A model generated the notes under the pieces. The model was not told the origin of the DNA. It saw only the letters and a list, made by a program, of their open reading frames with translations, and made no database searches. The position numbers and the translations under genes are program-made. This document shows positions 11,562 to 21,788 of a stretch of DNA of 64,000 bases, piece after piece; within the stretch, counting starts at the first letter, position 1; each line of letters begins with the position of its first letter. Origin of the DNA: Lithobates sylvaticus (lineage: Eukaryota > Chordata > Amphibia > Anura > Ranidae); NCBI GenBank assembly GCA_028564925.1, contig CM053030.1, forward strand, positions 373,824,945 through 373,888,944, in the 5' to 3' direction.

Positions 11562-12407
11562 GTACTGTAAATATGTAACTTAACCCTCTAGCAGAAGTAT
11601 TCTTAACATTATCTGCTATGATTTTATCAGGGTTGGATGTGGCTTTAGGCACAATAGGCAGATATCTAAGGGCTCCAGGTTCTCAAGGATGAGAGCTCTC
11701 AGCACCCCAATTTCCTGCTATCCTTCCATCTTTTACTACTATGTTGATGTGTTTTATGATGTTGTATGTGATGTTTGAGAGAGTGTCAAACTATTCTCAC
11801 TTAATAAGCCCGTATTAGACATCTCTGTATATAAATTAGAGTGACCATTATCAGTGGTACCTCATAGCTAGGAATAATGATCAAACAAGCTCTTCTTTAG
11901 TAAAGCAAGTAAACATGCTTGCCTCAAGACTAGGAGCTTCTGCTATGCTCTGTCGTTAGATAACCTGTAGTGCTCTGGAGTTTTTTTTGTCGGATTTTCA
12001 ATATTTTCTTTGTAAAACTAAGTATGTTTATATAGTAAAAATGTATTAAATATCAGTATAAAACATATGCAAATATATTTAGTAAAGGTTTTATTTAGGA
12101 CCTTAAAAGGCCTACTAGGACATTCATGTTTGTACTGTATCAGGCCCATCAGGAATGCCAGCTGAGCTATATCCATCCTTCAGCCCACCATTATACATGG
12201 TGCCCATTGACCAGCATGATACTTTTTTTTTTACAAACCACATCACAATATACGTAATACACATGTATTCCTTATATCAGTAGGAGTATGCTTATTGTGT
12301 ATTATATGCTGAGTTACTATATATGCATTTAACATTCCTGTTTGAAAGTTTCTGTTTGTTCACTATATTTTTCTTTGTACTTGCTTTACCCGAAACAATG
12401 TTTGTAG

Positions 12408-12577
12408 CTGGATCAGTCCCATTTAACGTAGCTGCCGACCTGTACATGAAGTCTGTGATATTAGTGGAGGATGAGCTTATGATGAGAGTCAATGTCATGG
12501 TAGAAACAAAAGACAATAATGAGAAAATCAATGAGTGTCTGATGATTCCATTTACTTATCCACCACTCAAAGTAGAG
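12408..12577 (+). CDS. tgm4: tgm4 exon, end of first beta-barrel
   Basis: The exon is 170 bp. With acceptor tttgtag it completes the previous codon as alanine and reads AGSVPFNVAADLYMKSVILV, then DELMMRVNVMVETKDNN, and ends in LKVE at phase 0. It corresponds to the exon of related genes that joins barrel 1 to barrel 2. Upstream in-frame codons are open back to about 12323, but the first 20 or so are hydrophobic intron-like sequence, so I placed the start at the AG before ctggatcag, which restores the phase. The donor is gtgagt. Confidence 0.9.
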
Positions 12578-13653
12578 GTGAGTTTTTCAAATCACAAAGA
12601 TCTACATGGGTGTTCGACTTTGTTAACGTATAATATACAGTTTTTTTTTATCAAATCCTGGGCATACACCATGCACCCCAATTCACTTATATTTACCTTG
12701 AATTCCAGGTAGATAAAAACACCAATGGATATAATTATTTATCTATTAAAAGGAATTAAGTGCCATATTAAATGCAGTTAGTGTAAATAATTACATTTAA
12801 AAACAGCTCAGTTTTTTTTAGTCCTCAATACAGCAGCCCGCAGGCTGGAAAAGGAAGCAGCAGCACTGTGTGTCAATCAGGTGTCTTGCGTGTACATGTG
12901 CTAACAAGGAAGATCCTGATAGGAGAAAAAGATGACATCATCAGTCTGCTGCTGCTCCTTCAGTGTCAAATAACAGGCTAAAGGCATAGAGGCAAACTGT
13001 GTTGCTTAACTGCAGTGGATAAATGTCATTTCATTCTCTACCACAATTATATTATTATTATACAGGATTTATATAGCGCCAAAACAGTTTACACAGCGCT
13101 TTAACATTAAAACATAAGGCAGACTAGGGAAATTCTGAAGCATTGCCTAGCACAGTACAAAATATTATCCGCTGTCAAGGCTGGAATTCATATTGGTCAC
13201 ATAACTATAAGGGGCTGTAGTATTTTACAGCATCTCCTGTAAAGAATGATCTGACGTTTTGTCATGGTAATTTGTATTTTTAATTTGTGTTTTTATCAGT
13301 TTATCAAAGTTGAATTTTAATCATTTTTGTCCAACTCTCTCCCTCAATGAATGTGATAATTAATTTTTTTAAATAAAACCTTGCAGTTTTCATTATATAC
13401 TTTATTTTATACCCAGTGATATCCTCTCCGGGTCTCTGTGCTTCCTTATGTAATGCAAGCAGATCATTACTGACGAGAGGGGCTTCACATAGCTTCCTGT
13501 AAACATCTTATCACTCTACCTCAGTACTCCTTTCAAAAGTCCTCAACAAGCAGTGAGCTGACTCTTGGAAGGAGTTATGCAAATATCAAATTACCTTCAT
13601 GGGCTGGTGTCAAAGTGGAAGAGAGGCCTTTCCTAGGTATACTGTATTTACAG

Positions 13654-13771
13654 CATACAGCACCTGGTATTTCCAGGTGGTCTCCCATCCAAGTACTAAC
13701 AAGGCCCAACCCTGCTTTGCCTCCTCCAAGATCAGAAGATCGGGCATGTTCAGGGTGATGTGGCCATAGGC
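13654..13771 (-). pseudogene. 5S rRNA-like unit 1
   Basis: On the minus strand it reads as a 5S rRNA of about 118 bp from ggcc(t)atgg-type 5' end to ccaggtgctgtatg. The box C core gtacttggatgggagacc is intact, but it has a small insertion and several substitutions near box A. Probably not functional. Confidence 0.85.
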
Positions 13772-13772
13772 T

Positions 13773-13891
13773 AGCCTACAGCACCTGGTATTCCCAGGCG
13801 GTCTCCCATCCAAGTACTAACCAGGCCCAACCCTGCTTAGCCTCCGTGATCAAATGAGATTGGGCATGTTCAGGGTGATATGGCAATAGAC
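13773..13891 (-). pseudogene. 5S rRNA-like unit 2, nearly full length
   Basis: At 119 bp it covers essentially all of a 120-nt 5S rRNA. Compared with the Xenopus 5S I remember, the last 50 nt including box C are unchanged, while about 15 substitutions fall in the first 70 nt. The box A core ggctaagcagggt is almost intact, so polymerase III binding cannot be excluded, but the 5' divergence argues against a functional rRNA. Confidence 0.85.
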
Positions 13892-13892
13892 T

Positions 13893-13994
13893 AGCCTACA
13901 GCACCTAGTATTCCCAGGCGGTCTCCCATCCAGGTACTAACCAGGCCCTGCTTAGTCTCCAAGATCAGCCATGTTAAGGGTGATGTGGCCATAG
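13893..13994 (-). pseudogene. 5S rRNA-like unit 3, internally deleted
   Basis: It has 5S similarity from both ends, including ggcggtctcccatcc (complement of box C), but is about 16-18 bp short in the middle. It abuts the inverted unit 4 without spacer. Confidence 0.8.
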
Positions 13995-13995
13995 A

Positions 13996-14073
13996 TCTAA
14001 TCTCAGAGGCTAAGTAGGGTCTGGCCTGGTTAGTACTTGGATGGAAGAGCGCCTGGGAATACCAGGTGCTGTA
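13996..14073 (+). pseudogene. 5S rRNA-like unit 4, 5' truncated and inverted
   Basis: On the plus strand it reads from tctcagaggctaagtaggg through ggttagtacttggatgg to accaggtgctgta, the 3' two thirds of a 5S rRNA. The first about 40 nt are missing. Its orientation is opposite to the other three units. Confidence 0.85.
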
Positions 14074-14508
14074 CACTGTATTTACATGCAGCCTACCCTA
14101 GGTAATACTCACGTGTAATGAAAGGGGTGGGTCTGGGATGTTTTGTCTTGGAAGGAATGTCCTCCAGTGTATAGAAAGGAGGAAGGCAGACTCCCTCTGA
14201 CTTACAGTGTGCATTAGTAGCTGCAGTAAGAAGCTTGTGGTGTGCAATAAAATCAGAGAAAGCTATTTCAATACAGGATAAGAGCCTGTACAACTGTGCA
14301 AGACTGTAGGCAAGGCTGGAGTTCAGTGTAGGACCATATAGAGACAAGACATGTTTTAGGCATTCTGCTATCTCTAACAGTAATTGAATAGAGCAGCTTT
14401 ACCATTTGGATCAATGTTTGTGTAAATGATATTGGCTGTTAGAAGCAGTTTACAATTTATCAGTACAAAAAGTTAGTGAATTAATATTGTCAACATTGTT
14501 TTCTACAG

Positions 14509-14645
14509 ATGCCAGAAACTGCCAAGATAGATGAAGATTTCACCTGTACTTTTACATTTAAGAATACCCTGAGCATTCCCCTAGAGAAATGTGAGCTTAA
14601 TGTGGAAGGACTGGGCATCTTCAAACTTGAGAAATTTGAACACGG
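14509..14645 (+). CDS. tgm4: tgm4 exon, second beta-barrel start
   Basis: This 137-bp exon encodes MPETAKIDEDFTCTFTFKNT, then LSIPLEKCELNVEGLGIFKL. The FKNTLSIPL-to-EGLGI spacing matches the FKNTLAIPL segment I recall from human TGM4, the best single piece of sequence support for that orthology. The acceptor is ttctacag and the donor is gtatgt. The exon ends in phase 2 with two bases of a glycine codon. Confidence 0.93.
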
Positions 14646-15087
14646 GTATGTACATACCAAATGAGGTTCAGTATTGTACATAGAAAAAGAGCCACCTAAA
14701 CCTTTTATCACCTACCAGCTAGAGTGGTGTTTCTGGGGTCTGCATTCCACTGCTGGTGCATGGAAATGTACCAAGTGGTCCCCACCCATCTTCCTGCTTT
14801 AGGATGTGCTGTCGTTATTGGTAGATGGGAAGAACATTTACTGCTTCTGTTTTTCCTGACACAACCCCGTTGACACTTGGACATAGCGTAAATGTGGGCA
14901 GAAACATGCGTTTCTGCAAACGCGTGAAAAACAGAATAAAACGTGCAATGCACATGCAGTGCCATTATTTCTTAATGTCACCCCAAATGCGGGTAGCAGC
15001 AACAAATTTTACCATGTGTTTTTTATGCAAGAAAATGCACAAAAACATGCAACACAAAGCACACTTGGCTCGTGTCCAAAATCTGGA

Positions 15088-15530
15088 ATGGCCCTGTGCA
15101 CACCTGGGTGTAGCAGAAACAAGCATTTCTGCAAATGCATGACACACTTACAGTGCCATTGTTTCTTAATGGCATCCGAATCATGCATTTTTCTGAGCAT
15201 TTTTCATGTGACAAAAATGTGCAAAAACATGCAAAAACGTGCGTGGCTTATGTCCAAAATTTGGCACATGAGCTTCTTTAGCTTGTTTTTGGAGCAGAGG
15301 GAGGTCAATTCAAATGAATGGTGGCGCTCCAAAAACACACTATAAAAACACATTAAAAAGTGGTAAAAACATGTGAACGGGACCTACACGAGCTTCTTTA
15401 GTGTATTTTTGGAGCAGAGGGAGGCCCACTCACATGATTTATTGAATGATGCTGCTGCAAAAACGCATTATACTGTTCAAAAAAGACCCAAAAACATGTA
15501 GCGTCGCCCAAGTATTAACAAAGCCTCAGT
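15088..15530. mobile_element. MITE family with CCCTGTGCACACCTGGG end, rearranged
   Basis: It starts ggccctgtgcacacctggg and contains agcttctttagcttg and tttttggagcagagggagg twice, so part of the element is duplicated. The same family occurs intact at 51478-51798. A further diverged piece (aatgcgggtagcagcaac) precedes it from about 14880. Confidence 0.6.
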
Positions 15531-15658
15531 ATGATGCTGATATAATATTCTAATATACTAATTATGGCGCAAACACTACTGCTGAAACCAGAAAGAATAC
15601 AAGAATTGTCTACTGAAGTCTATGACATGCCACACCCTCCACCAAAGTGTTCTTCTAA

Positions 15659-16072
15659 TGCCCCGTACACACAAGCAGACAACCAGAAAAATCTTGGATG
15701 GTTTTACCGACGGAATTACGCTTAAGCTTGGCTTGCATGCACACGGTCACACAAAAGTTCTCTGAACTTTCGACCGTCAAGAATGTGGTGACATACAACA
15801 CTACGACTAGCCGAGAAAATTAAGTTCAATGCTTCAGAGCATGCGTCAAATTGTTTCCGAGCATGCATAGGAATTTTGCACGTCGGAATTGGTACAGATA
15901 ATCGGAATTTCTGTTTGGAACTTTTTTCCGACCGAAAAATTGAGAACCTGCTCTCAGTCTTTTGCCGGCGGGAACTCTGCCAGAAAAAGTCCGATGGAAC
16001 ATACACGAATTTCCGACCAAAAGCTCACATCGGACTTTTGCTGGCAGAATTTCCGATCATGTGTATGGGGCA
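15659..16072. mobile_element. MITE, TGCC-CGTACACAC family copy 2
   Basis: It begins tgccccgtacacac and ends tgtgtatggggca, 414 bp. The interior carries gagcatgcgtcaaattg and gagcatgcataggaat, shared with copy 3 at 31440. It lies just before the last tgm4 exon. Confidence 0.75.
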
Positions 16073-16134
16073 TTACTGAAGATGTCATTATAAAATGGTG
16101 TGTATTTAAATGTATATTTTCTCTCTGTACACAG

Positions 16135-16276
16135 AGACATCAGACCAGGGGGAATCTTCCGGTGTAAGATCATCTGTGCTCCAAAGAAAGCTGGAGAAAA
16201 GAAAATTGTGGCTGAATTCATTTCCAAGCAGATCAAGGGACTTTCTGCTGAAAGGATGATCACCATTACCAAGTAG
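16135..16276 (+). CDS. tgm4: tgm4 terminal coding exon
   Basis: The exon completes the glycine codon and encodes DIRPGGIFRCKIICAPKKAG, then IVAEFISKQIKGLSAERM and a C-terminal ITITK. The TAG stop is at 16274-16276. The pattern of a gly-rich turn, a cysteine-containing strand, AEF-SKQ and a terminal -ITK is that of TGM4. The acceptor cag follows a pyrimidine-rich run. A 414-bp MITE ends about 60 bp upstream of the acceptor. Confidence 0.94.
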
Positions 16277-16476
16277 AATCTGGATGACAGGGTTTTAAGT
16301 CAAGGGCAAAGCTTAAAAAGCTAATATACCTATTCATAAAGATTTGTCGTCATCTACTACAAATATCGCTCTTTCACACAATTTTCCCCAATTTATTAAA
16401 GTTATGTATTATGCCTGTTTTAGGATTTCGTAAATGATCAACTAAATTTTCCCCACAAAATGGTAGACCACATATA

Positions 16477-16684
16477 AATAAATTTGCTTTGAGTTATTTT
16501 TTTTAAATATGGCAAAGGTTGTCAATATTGCCCAGCGTAGCTTTAGAGAAATGTAAAGCGCCCTAAAATGAATGTAAAAATATATGTTTAGATCTTTTTA
16601 AACAGGTAATTTAGCCTTTCATGGAATAAGCTTGTCCTCAGTGAAAAAAATAATCTTATATGTATGAACAGAAAACACAATAAA
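16477..16684 (+). terminator. Candidate tgm4 polyadenylation signals
   Basis: Two AATAAA hexamers follow the stop codon, at 16477-16482 and 16679-16684, in AT-rich sequence. The second lies about 400 bp after the stop and directly precedes repeat-poor sequence, a usual distance for a vertebrate 3' UTR. The choice between them is not decidable from sequence. Confidence 0.5.
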
Positions 16685-16890
16685 GCCCTACTTATCAAAA
16701 ACCCTTAGTGTATCTATTAATATCTATCAATCATGAAGTCTATTTTGATGCCAGTCTTTTTTTTGGATGAAACCTTCATGCCTAATGTAGCTGATACCTG
16801 GAAATGAACACAACACGTTTATTTTTAGAAAATACCATTTCCAAATGATCTTTGTGGTTACTAAAAAATTGTCTACTATTTGCCCTAGAT

Positions 16891-18154
16891 CAGAGTTTCT
16901 CAACCCTTTTCCAGTCGGGCGCCCTTAAAAACTATTTTCAGTCTTGAGGCACCCCAGTCCAAGGCTTGGTTCACATTACTGTGTGTCGTGGAGCACGCTC
17001 GTTCCTGACACACAGACAAATGCTCTGCTCTTTAGGGGTGTCATTAATTCTTAATGGTACCCCACACATTGGAAAATGTGGGGTGCTTTTGGTGCAGTGC
17101 AACTTAAAAAAAGAACGTTGAGGACTTCTTTAGCTGTGTTTTTGTGGGTAGGGAAGCCCATGGAAATTAATGAGCTGCCCTACACGCACAACGTAACCAC
17201 ACAGATGTGAACCAAGGGCTTGTTCACATGTCAGGTTGGAGGGGCGGTAAAACCACATGGTTGAGCTGTTTTTACCACCCCCAACTTCTCCCCCTTTAGC
17301 TGCAGAGGCAGCAGCTTGGGTGTACACATGTTGTGGCTGCAGCTGGAGGTATACCCAGGGTGAATTGGGCTGCACTGCAACTACCCTGCAACTGTGTGAT
17401 GCTGCATTAAAAACAGGTGGTGAGGAGGCAACATAATACCTCTTTACTGCCTGTCAAATGCCTCTGAAAAGAGATCTGTGCATGGATTGCTTTTCAGGGG
17501 AGCACCAGTCCTTGCTGCTATCACAAACAAGCCCTACAAAAGCAGGATTAAAAGTAACATACCCACACGCATACAGACACTTGTACACACACACACACAC
17601 AGACACATGCACACACACGCCCACACATACACACACACACACATACAGCCACACGAGCACACATACAGACACATGCACACACATACAGCCACATGAGCAC
17701 ACACACATACAGCCACACGAGCACACATACAGACACATGCACACACATGCACACACATACAGACATACAAACACACATACAGCCACACGAGCACACACAC
17801 ATACAGCCACCTAAGCACACACACATACAGCCACATGAGTACACATACAGACACATGCACACACACACACACAGACACATGTATAAAGCCCTTTTAAAAC
17901 AAATCTAGCTTCTAGCACAGTACTGTACCTTTCCAGTTTCATCATTCAGCCGGAAACTGCACTGTAGGGGGAAGCAGAGAACACAGCACACTCCCCTGCA
18001 CTTTACTTCCACTTTGCTAAGGTTGACAGAACTTTTCACAGGGGATCGGGAGATCAGCTCATCTGACAGCCCTTCTCTCCCCTGATCCCATGGCACACCT
18101 GAGAACCTCTGATGGCACACCAGTGTGCCGTGGCACACTGGTTGAGAAAGGCTG
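16891..18154. mobile_element. hAT element with 8-bp target duplication, nested insertions
   Basis: It is bounded by a perfect 8-bp duplication ccctagat (16883-16890 and 18155-18162). The ends are cagagtttctcaacc and ggttgagaaaggctg, imperfect inverted repeats of the hAT type. Inside are a smaller repeat with ends ttggttcacat and gtgaaccaag (about 16970-17215) and a long CA-rich microsatellite. No transposase frame is visible. Confidence 0.85.
17572..17879. repeat. (CA)n-rich compound microsatellite
   Basis: About 300 bp of acacac, acatacagcc and acgagcac variants. The long open frames across it on both strands are low-complexity and not genes. Confidence 0.95.
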
Positions 18155-18257
18155 CCCTAGATGCTACATTGAGGATCAGGAAATACTTTGTTCCCTATTA
18201 TATGATACAAAGGAAAAAAAACACAGCACCTCTAAGTGAGTAAAGGCATTTAATTAA

Positions 18258-18473
18258 AGTGGAAGTAAACCCCCCTATCGTTTTCAGCCAAGGAAGCTGC
18301 CATCTTTGCCTCTGTTTTAATCTTCAACTGCCACAGTGCTGCACATGTGATCCGTTATGACACCAGCCATTGGATGGTTTCACTGTTTGGTTGAGAGCAC
18401 AGCCAATGTGCAGTTAGCATTCACGGCATGCCTTTTTTTTTTAGACTGTTAAATCGATGGGTTTACTTCCGCT
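18258..18473. mobile_element. MITE with TTAA flanks
   Basis: A 216-bp element has inverted ends agtggaagtaaaccc and gggtttacttccgct, each flanked by TTAA (18254-18257 and 18474-18477). TTAA duplication is typical of piggyBac, but the termini do not start CCC, so the superfamily is open. Confidence 0.65.
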
Positions 18474-18580
18474 TTAAGGGAACAGAGAGCCCCTCTGCTC
18501 TAAATCTCAGACTATTTATGTGGTTCTTCAGCCACCTTCTGGGCACACCCCCAGGGATTGGCTGGAGCACACTAAATATT

Positions 18581-20482
18581 CACTTGTGAAAAAAGTAATA
18601 AAGGTGTGGCGCTCACATACAAATCTCTATATATGCACCCTTACATGTGAGTGTAACCATTTGTACTTTAATTTCCAACTCTTTTAATAACCCTTTTAAT
18701 AAATACTACACAATTAAATTTTACACCTGTTTGGTCATCTTATGAGTAAATATCACTAAAATTAGAGAACAACGCTGGAGCCTAATCCCAGGGGGATATC
18801 AGGCAAAAGTGCTTTTTGACCTACTCGTAAAAAGGGTTCAAACATCTCTGGTGAGTGTACATTCACACTTTTGAGCACAATTGGTGAAGAAACTGGAGAT
18901 TTGTTGTTTGTCAAATTGGATTGTTTTACTTATTTGTTTCATTTTATACAGTGCCTTGAAAAAGTATTCATACCCGTTACAATTTTCCACATTTTGTCAT
19001 GTTACAGCCAAAAACAAATATATTTTATTGGAATTTTATGTGATAGACCAACACAAAGTGGCACATAATTGTGAACTGGAAGTAAAATGATAAATGGTTT
19101 TCCAGAATTCTTACAAATAAATATCTGACAAGTGTGGCGTGCATTTGTTTTCAGCCCAGTTACTCTTATACCCCTAACTAAAATCTAGTAGAACCAATTG
19201 CCTTCAGAAGTCACCTAATTAGTAAATAGAGTCCACTTGTGTGTAATTTAATCTCAGTATCAATACAGCTGTTCTATGAAGCCCTCAAAGTTTGTTAGAG
19301 AACCTTAGTGCACAAACAGCCTCATGAAGGCCAAGGAACACACCAGACAGGTCAGGTATAAAGTTGTGGAGAAGTTTAAAGCAGGGTTAGGTTTTTTAAA
19401 AATATATCCCAAGCATTGCACATGGAGCACTGTTCAATCCATCATTCAAAATGGAAAGAGTATGGCACAACGGCAAACCTACCAAGACATGGCCGTCTAC
19501 CAAAACTGACAGGCCTGGCAAGGAGAGCATTAATCAGAGAAGCAGCCAAGAGGCCCATGGTAAGAAAGCCATTGCTGAAAAAAAGCCATAAGAAGTCCGG
19601 TTTGCAGTTTGCAAGAAACCATGTGGGAAACACAGCAAACATGTGGAGGAAAGTGCTCTGGTCAGATGAGACCAAAATTTTACTTTTTGGCCTAAAAAAA
19701 ACCTGCTATGTGTGGTGGAAAACGTACACTGCACATCACCCTGAACACGTCATCCCCACTGTCAAACATGGTGGCGGCAGCATCATGTTGGGGGATGCTT
19801 TTCTTCAGCAGGGACAGGGAAGCTGGCCAGAGTTGATGGATGGAGCCACATACAGGGCAATCTTAGAAAAAAACCTGTTGGAGTCTGTAAAACACTTGAG
19901 ACTGAGGTGGAGGTTTACCTTCCAGCAAGACAACAACACTAAACATACAGCCAGATGTACAATGGAATGGTTTAGATTAAAGCATATTCGTGTGTTAGAA
20001 TGGCCCAGTCAATGTTCAGACCTAAATCCAATTCAGAATCTGTGGCAAGATTTGAAAATTGCTGTTCACAGATGCTCTCCATCCAATCTGACAGATCTTG
20101 AGCTATTTTGCAAAGAAGAATGAGCAAAAATATCACTTTCTAGATGTGAAAAGCTGGTAAAGACAAACCTAAACGACTTGCAGTTGTAATTGCAGTGAAA
20201 GGTGATTCTACAAGATATTGACTCAGGGGGGCTGAATACAAATGCACACAATACCTTTTGCATATTTATTTATAAAATGTTCCTTCCACTTCACAATTAT
20301 GTGCAACTTTGTGTTGGTCTATCACATAAAATCCCAATAAAATACATTTACGTTTTTGGTTGTAACATTGAAAATTACAAGGGGTATGAATACTTTTTCA
20401 GGGCACTGTAACACTGTTCATATGTTATAGAGATTTGCATGTAAGCGCCGCACCTTTATTCATTTGTAATTTTTCACAAGTG
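18581..20482. mobile_element. Inverted-repeat element interrupted by a Tc1
   Basis: The left end 18581-18632 (cacttgtgaaaa, ggtgtggcgctcacat, aaatctctata) is an inverted copy of the right end 20426-20482. A complete Tc1 copy sits in between, so the host element is a MITE of about 440 bp without it. The sequence just right of it (aagtggatttattcc then aaaggggcagctac) recurs near 7081-7110. Confidence 0.65.
18949..20408 (+). mobile_element. Tc1/mariner element B, full length, frames broken
   Basis: A 1460-bp element starts cagtgccttgaaaaagtatt and ends with its complement, with TA on both sides. Inverted repeats extend over roughly 130 bp. The transposase starts near 19324 (MKAKEHTRQVRYKVVEKFKA) and continues in another frame from 19416 to 20123. 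DDE signatures are visible: LWSDETKILLFG, FQQDNNTKHTA and SDLNPIQNLWQDL, where the glutamate of the usual NPIENLW is glutamine. A small deletion turns the usual WGCF into GDAF. It is therefore inactive but structurally complete. Confidence 0.92.
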
Positions 20483-20758
20483 GATTTATTCCATTTAAAG
20501 GGGCAGCTACATTTGGTTTCTGTTTTTTATATATAAGCGCCAAACATTGGTTTACTTTTATTCACTAAATATTCAGGCTGACAATTTGCCTTGCTCAGCC
20601 CTTTATTTTCCGAAAGCCTCTGGAAAGCAGGGGAGAGCAATCAAACTTGCAGCCTGTGAAATGCAGAACAGCCAAAAAGCAATCAATGACTGCTCCATCA
20701 AAATAAAAAAATAGATTTTCCTAGCTTCCTAGCAACCTAATTAGGAGGGTACTGCATA

Positions 20759-21217
20759 ATGTTAGCCAATTATGGCGATCTCATGAAAACAGAGATACTG
20801 TACCTAACCTTTGCAGTTTTGTTGCACGCTGCGTCATATAATCTCATTTCAGAACCCTGCAAAAAAAAAGTCTGGATCCAAACTGATCCTGATCATGTGT
20901 TCACCAACAGTTTTTATGTTATTAAACAAAAGGGCTTTATAAAAAATAAAATAATTCCTTCAGACCAGATTCCAGTAAGGGTGACCACAGATGGGAACAA
21001 GTCTTACTACGCTGGACAGACAATAGGACATTTACTTGTCCCCAAAGACTTGCTAATCGCTGAGACACACCTTGACATTACCAAGGCTGCTAAGGAACAA
21101 CAAGGGCATGTATCACATATTTCTCCCTTTTTAACTGAAAATGTAACTATCAACTATTGGGTACAAAATATTTATTCAAAAATAAATATTATTTCCAGAT
21201 CTTGGATGTCTTTGTAA
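20759..21217 (+). CDS. Unrecognised 152-residue open frame
   Basis: I do not recognise this protein. It opens MLANYGDLMKTEILYLTFAV and LLHAASYN, a hydrophobic stretch that could serve as a signal peptide. A polar, lysine-rich region with CKKKVW, VIKQKGFIKNK and YYAGQTIGHLLVPKDLL follows. One N-glycosylation site (NVT) is visible. No splice sites are evident and the region just upstream is repeat-like, so it may be a mobile-element fragment or a chance frame rather than a host gene. Base composition does not separate it from its surroundings. Confidence 0.3.
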   Translation: MLANYGDLMKTEILYLTFAVLLHAASYNLISEPCKKKVWIQTDPDHVFTNSFYVIKQKGFIKNKIIPSDQIPVRVTTDGNKSYYAGQTIGHLLVPKDLLIAETHLDITKAAKEQQGHVSHISPFLTENVTINYWVQNIYSKINIISRSWMSL

Positions 21218-21788
21218 TTCCCCTCTATAAAGTGTGGATGAAGTGTGAAGTTAGGCATATTTACACTATTTTAAATAATAAGGAAAAGGGTATGAGGTTG
21301 AGGATGGTGGAATTTGAGAATACACTTCTACTTTAATTCTAAGCTGCTTAAGATGCCCAGAGAGTAAATGGCATATGTGGACTGTCCCCTAATTAGGTCT
21401 ATGCATTCTGCAGTGTTTTGCTCCACAGCATGAAAGTTCTGATTTTAATAGATACCATGAAATATCCACCTTTTATAAAATATTCTTAAAACCAAAACAG
21501 TTTGTTCCTCTTTCTTTTTTTCTTTTGCTGTGTCCTGTTGGGGAAATTTACTTCCCTTTACTTCCTGTCTCAGAGACAGAACAGGAAGTGATGCAGCACG
21601 CAGCAAAATCCATCCCCACCATAGATAGACGACGATAGATGACAAATCTCTTGGATTCGCTCATCTGTTGCTTGCCCTGACCTTTATCCTGATTCCTGGA
21701 TCTACTCCTCATCTCTCATGCATATTCTCTTACACAGCTTTTCTCCTACCCAGAAAGTGATTCTTAGACGACCATAGATGACCATAGA

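Larger units (their letters stand above)
9349..13640. other. tgm4 introns, mostly unassigned
   Basis: Outside the listed exons and repeats I see no RNA gene or additional exon. The stretches 10066-11264, 11562-12407 and 12578-13640 are AT-rich and low in recognisable repeats; the last contains the short dispersed-repeat piece at 13060-13110. Confidence 0.4.
13641..14086. repeat. 5S rRNA-derived block flanked by 12-bp direct repeats
   Basis: The block comprises three head-to-tail 5S units on the minus strand, then one truncated 5S unit on the plus strand. It is bounded by the perfect direct repeat actgtatttaca at 13641-13652 and 14075-14086. The spacers between units are only one or two bases. 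Individual units are listed separately. Confidence 0.85.
2580..16276 (+). other. tgm4: Transglutaminase 4 gene, 3' two thirds (8 exons)
   Basis: This is the span of a calcium-dependent protein-glutamine gamma-glutamyltransferase, which cross-links glutamine and lysine side chains. Eight exons of 175, 139, 104, 252, 297, 170, 137 and 142 bp have canonical GT/AG borders and compatible phases. They total 1416 bp, or 471 residues plus stop. The exon pattern matches exons 6-13 of vertebrate transglutaminases. The family member is called TGM4 for three reasons: the ILQQYY segment before the active site, the MKRPDLP-GYDGWQA segment, and the C-terminus ending in ITK, all of which resemble human TGM4 as I remember it. 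ZDHHC3 lies convergently downstream, as in human. The N-terminal beta-sandwich exons are outside the window. A TGM3-like paralogue is the main alternative. Confidence 0.88.

Noticed and set aside
13654-14073. Functional 5S rRNA genes
   Set aside because: Units carry indels, truncation or many substitutions in the 5' half, and the block has insertion-like boundaries; treated as pseudogenes.
17454-17908. Long open frames on both strands rich in Cys/Val or His/Thr
   Set aside because: They are translations of a CA/TG microsatellite; open frames are expected from the composition.
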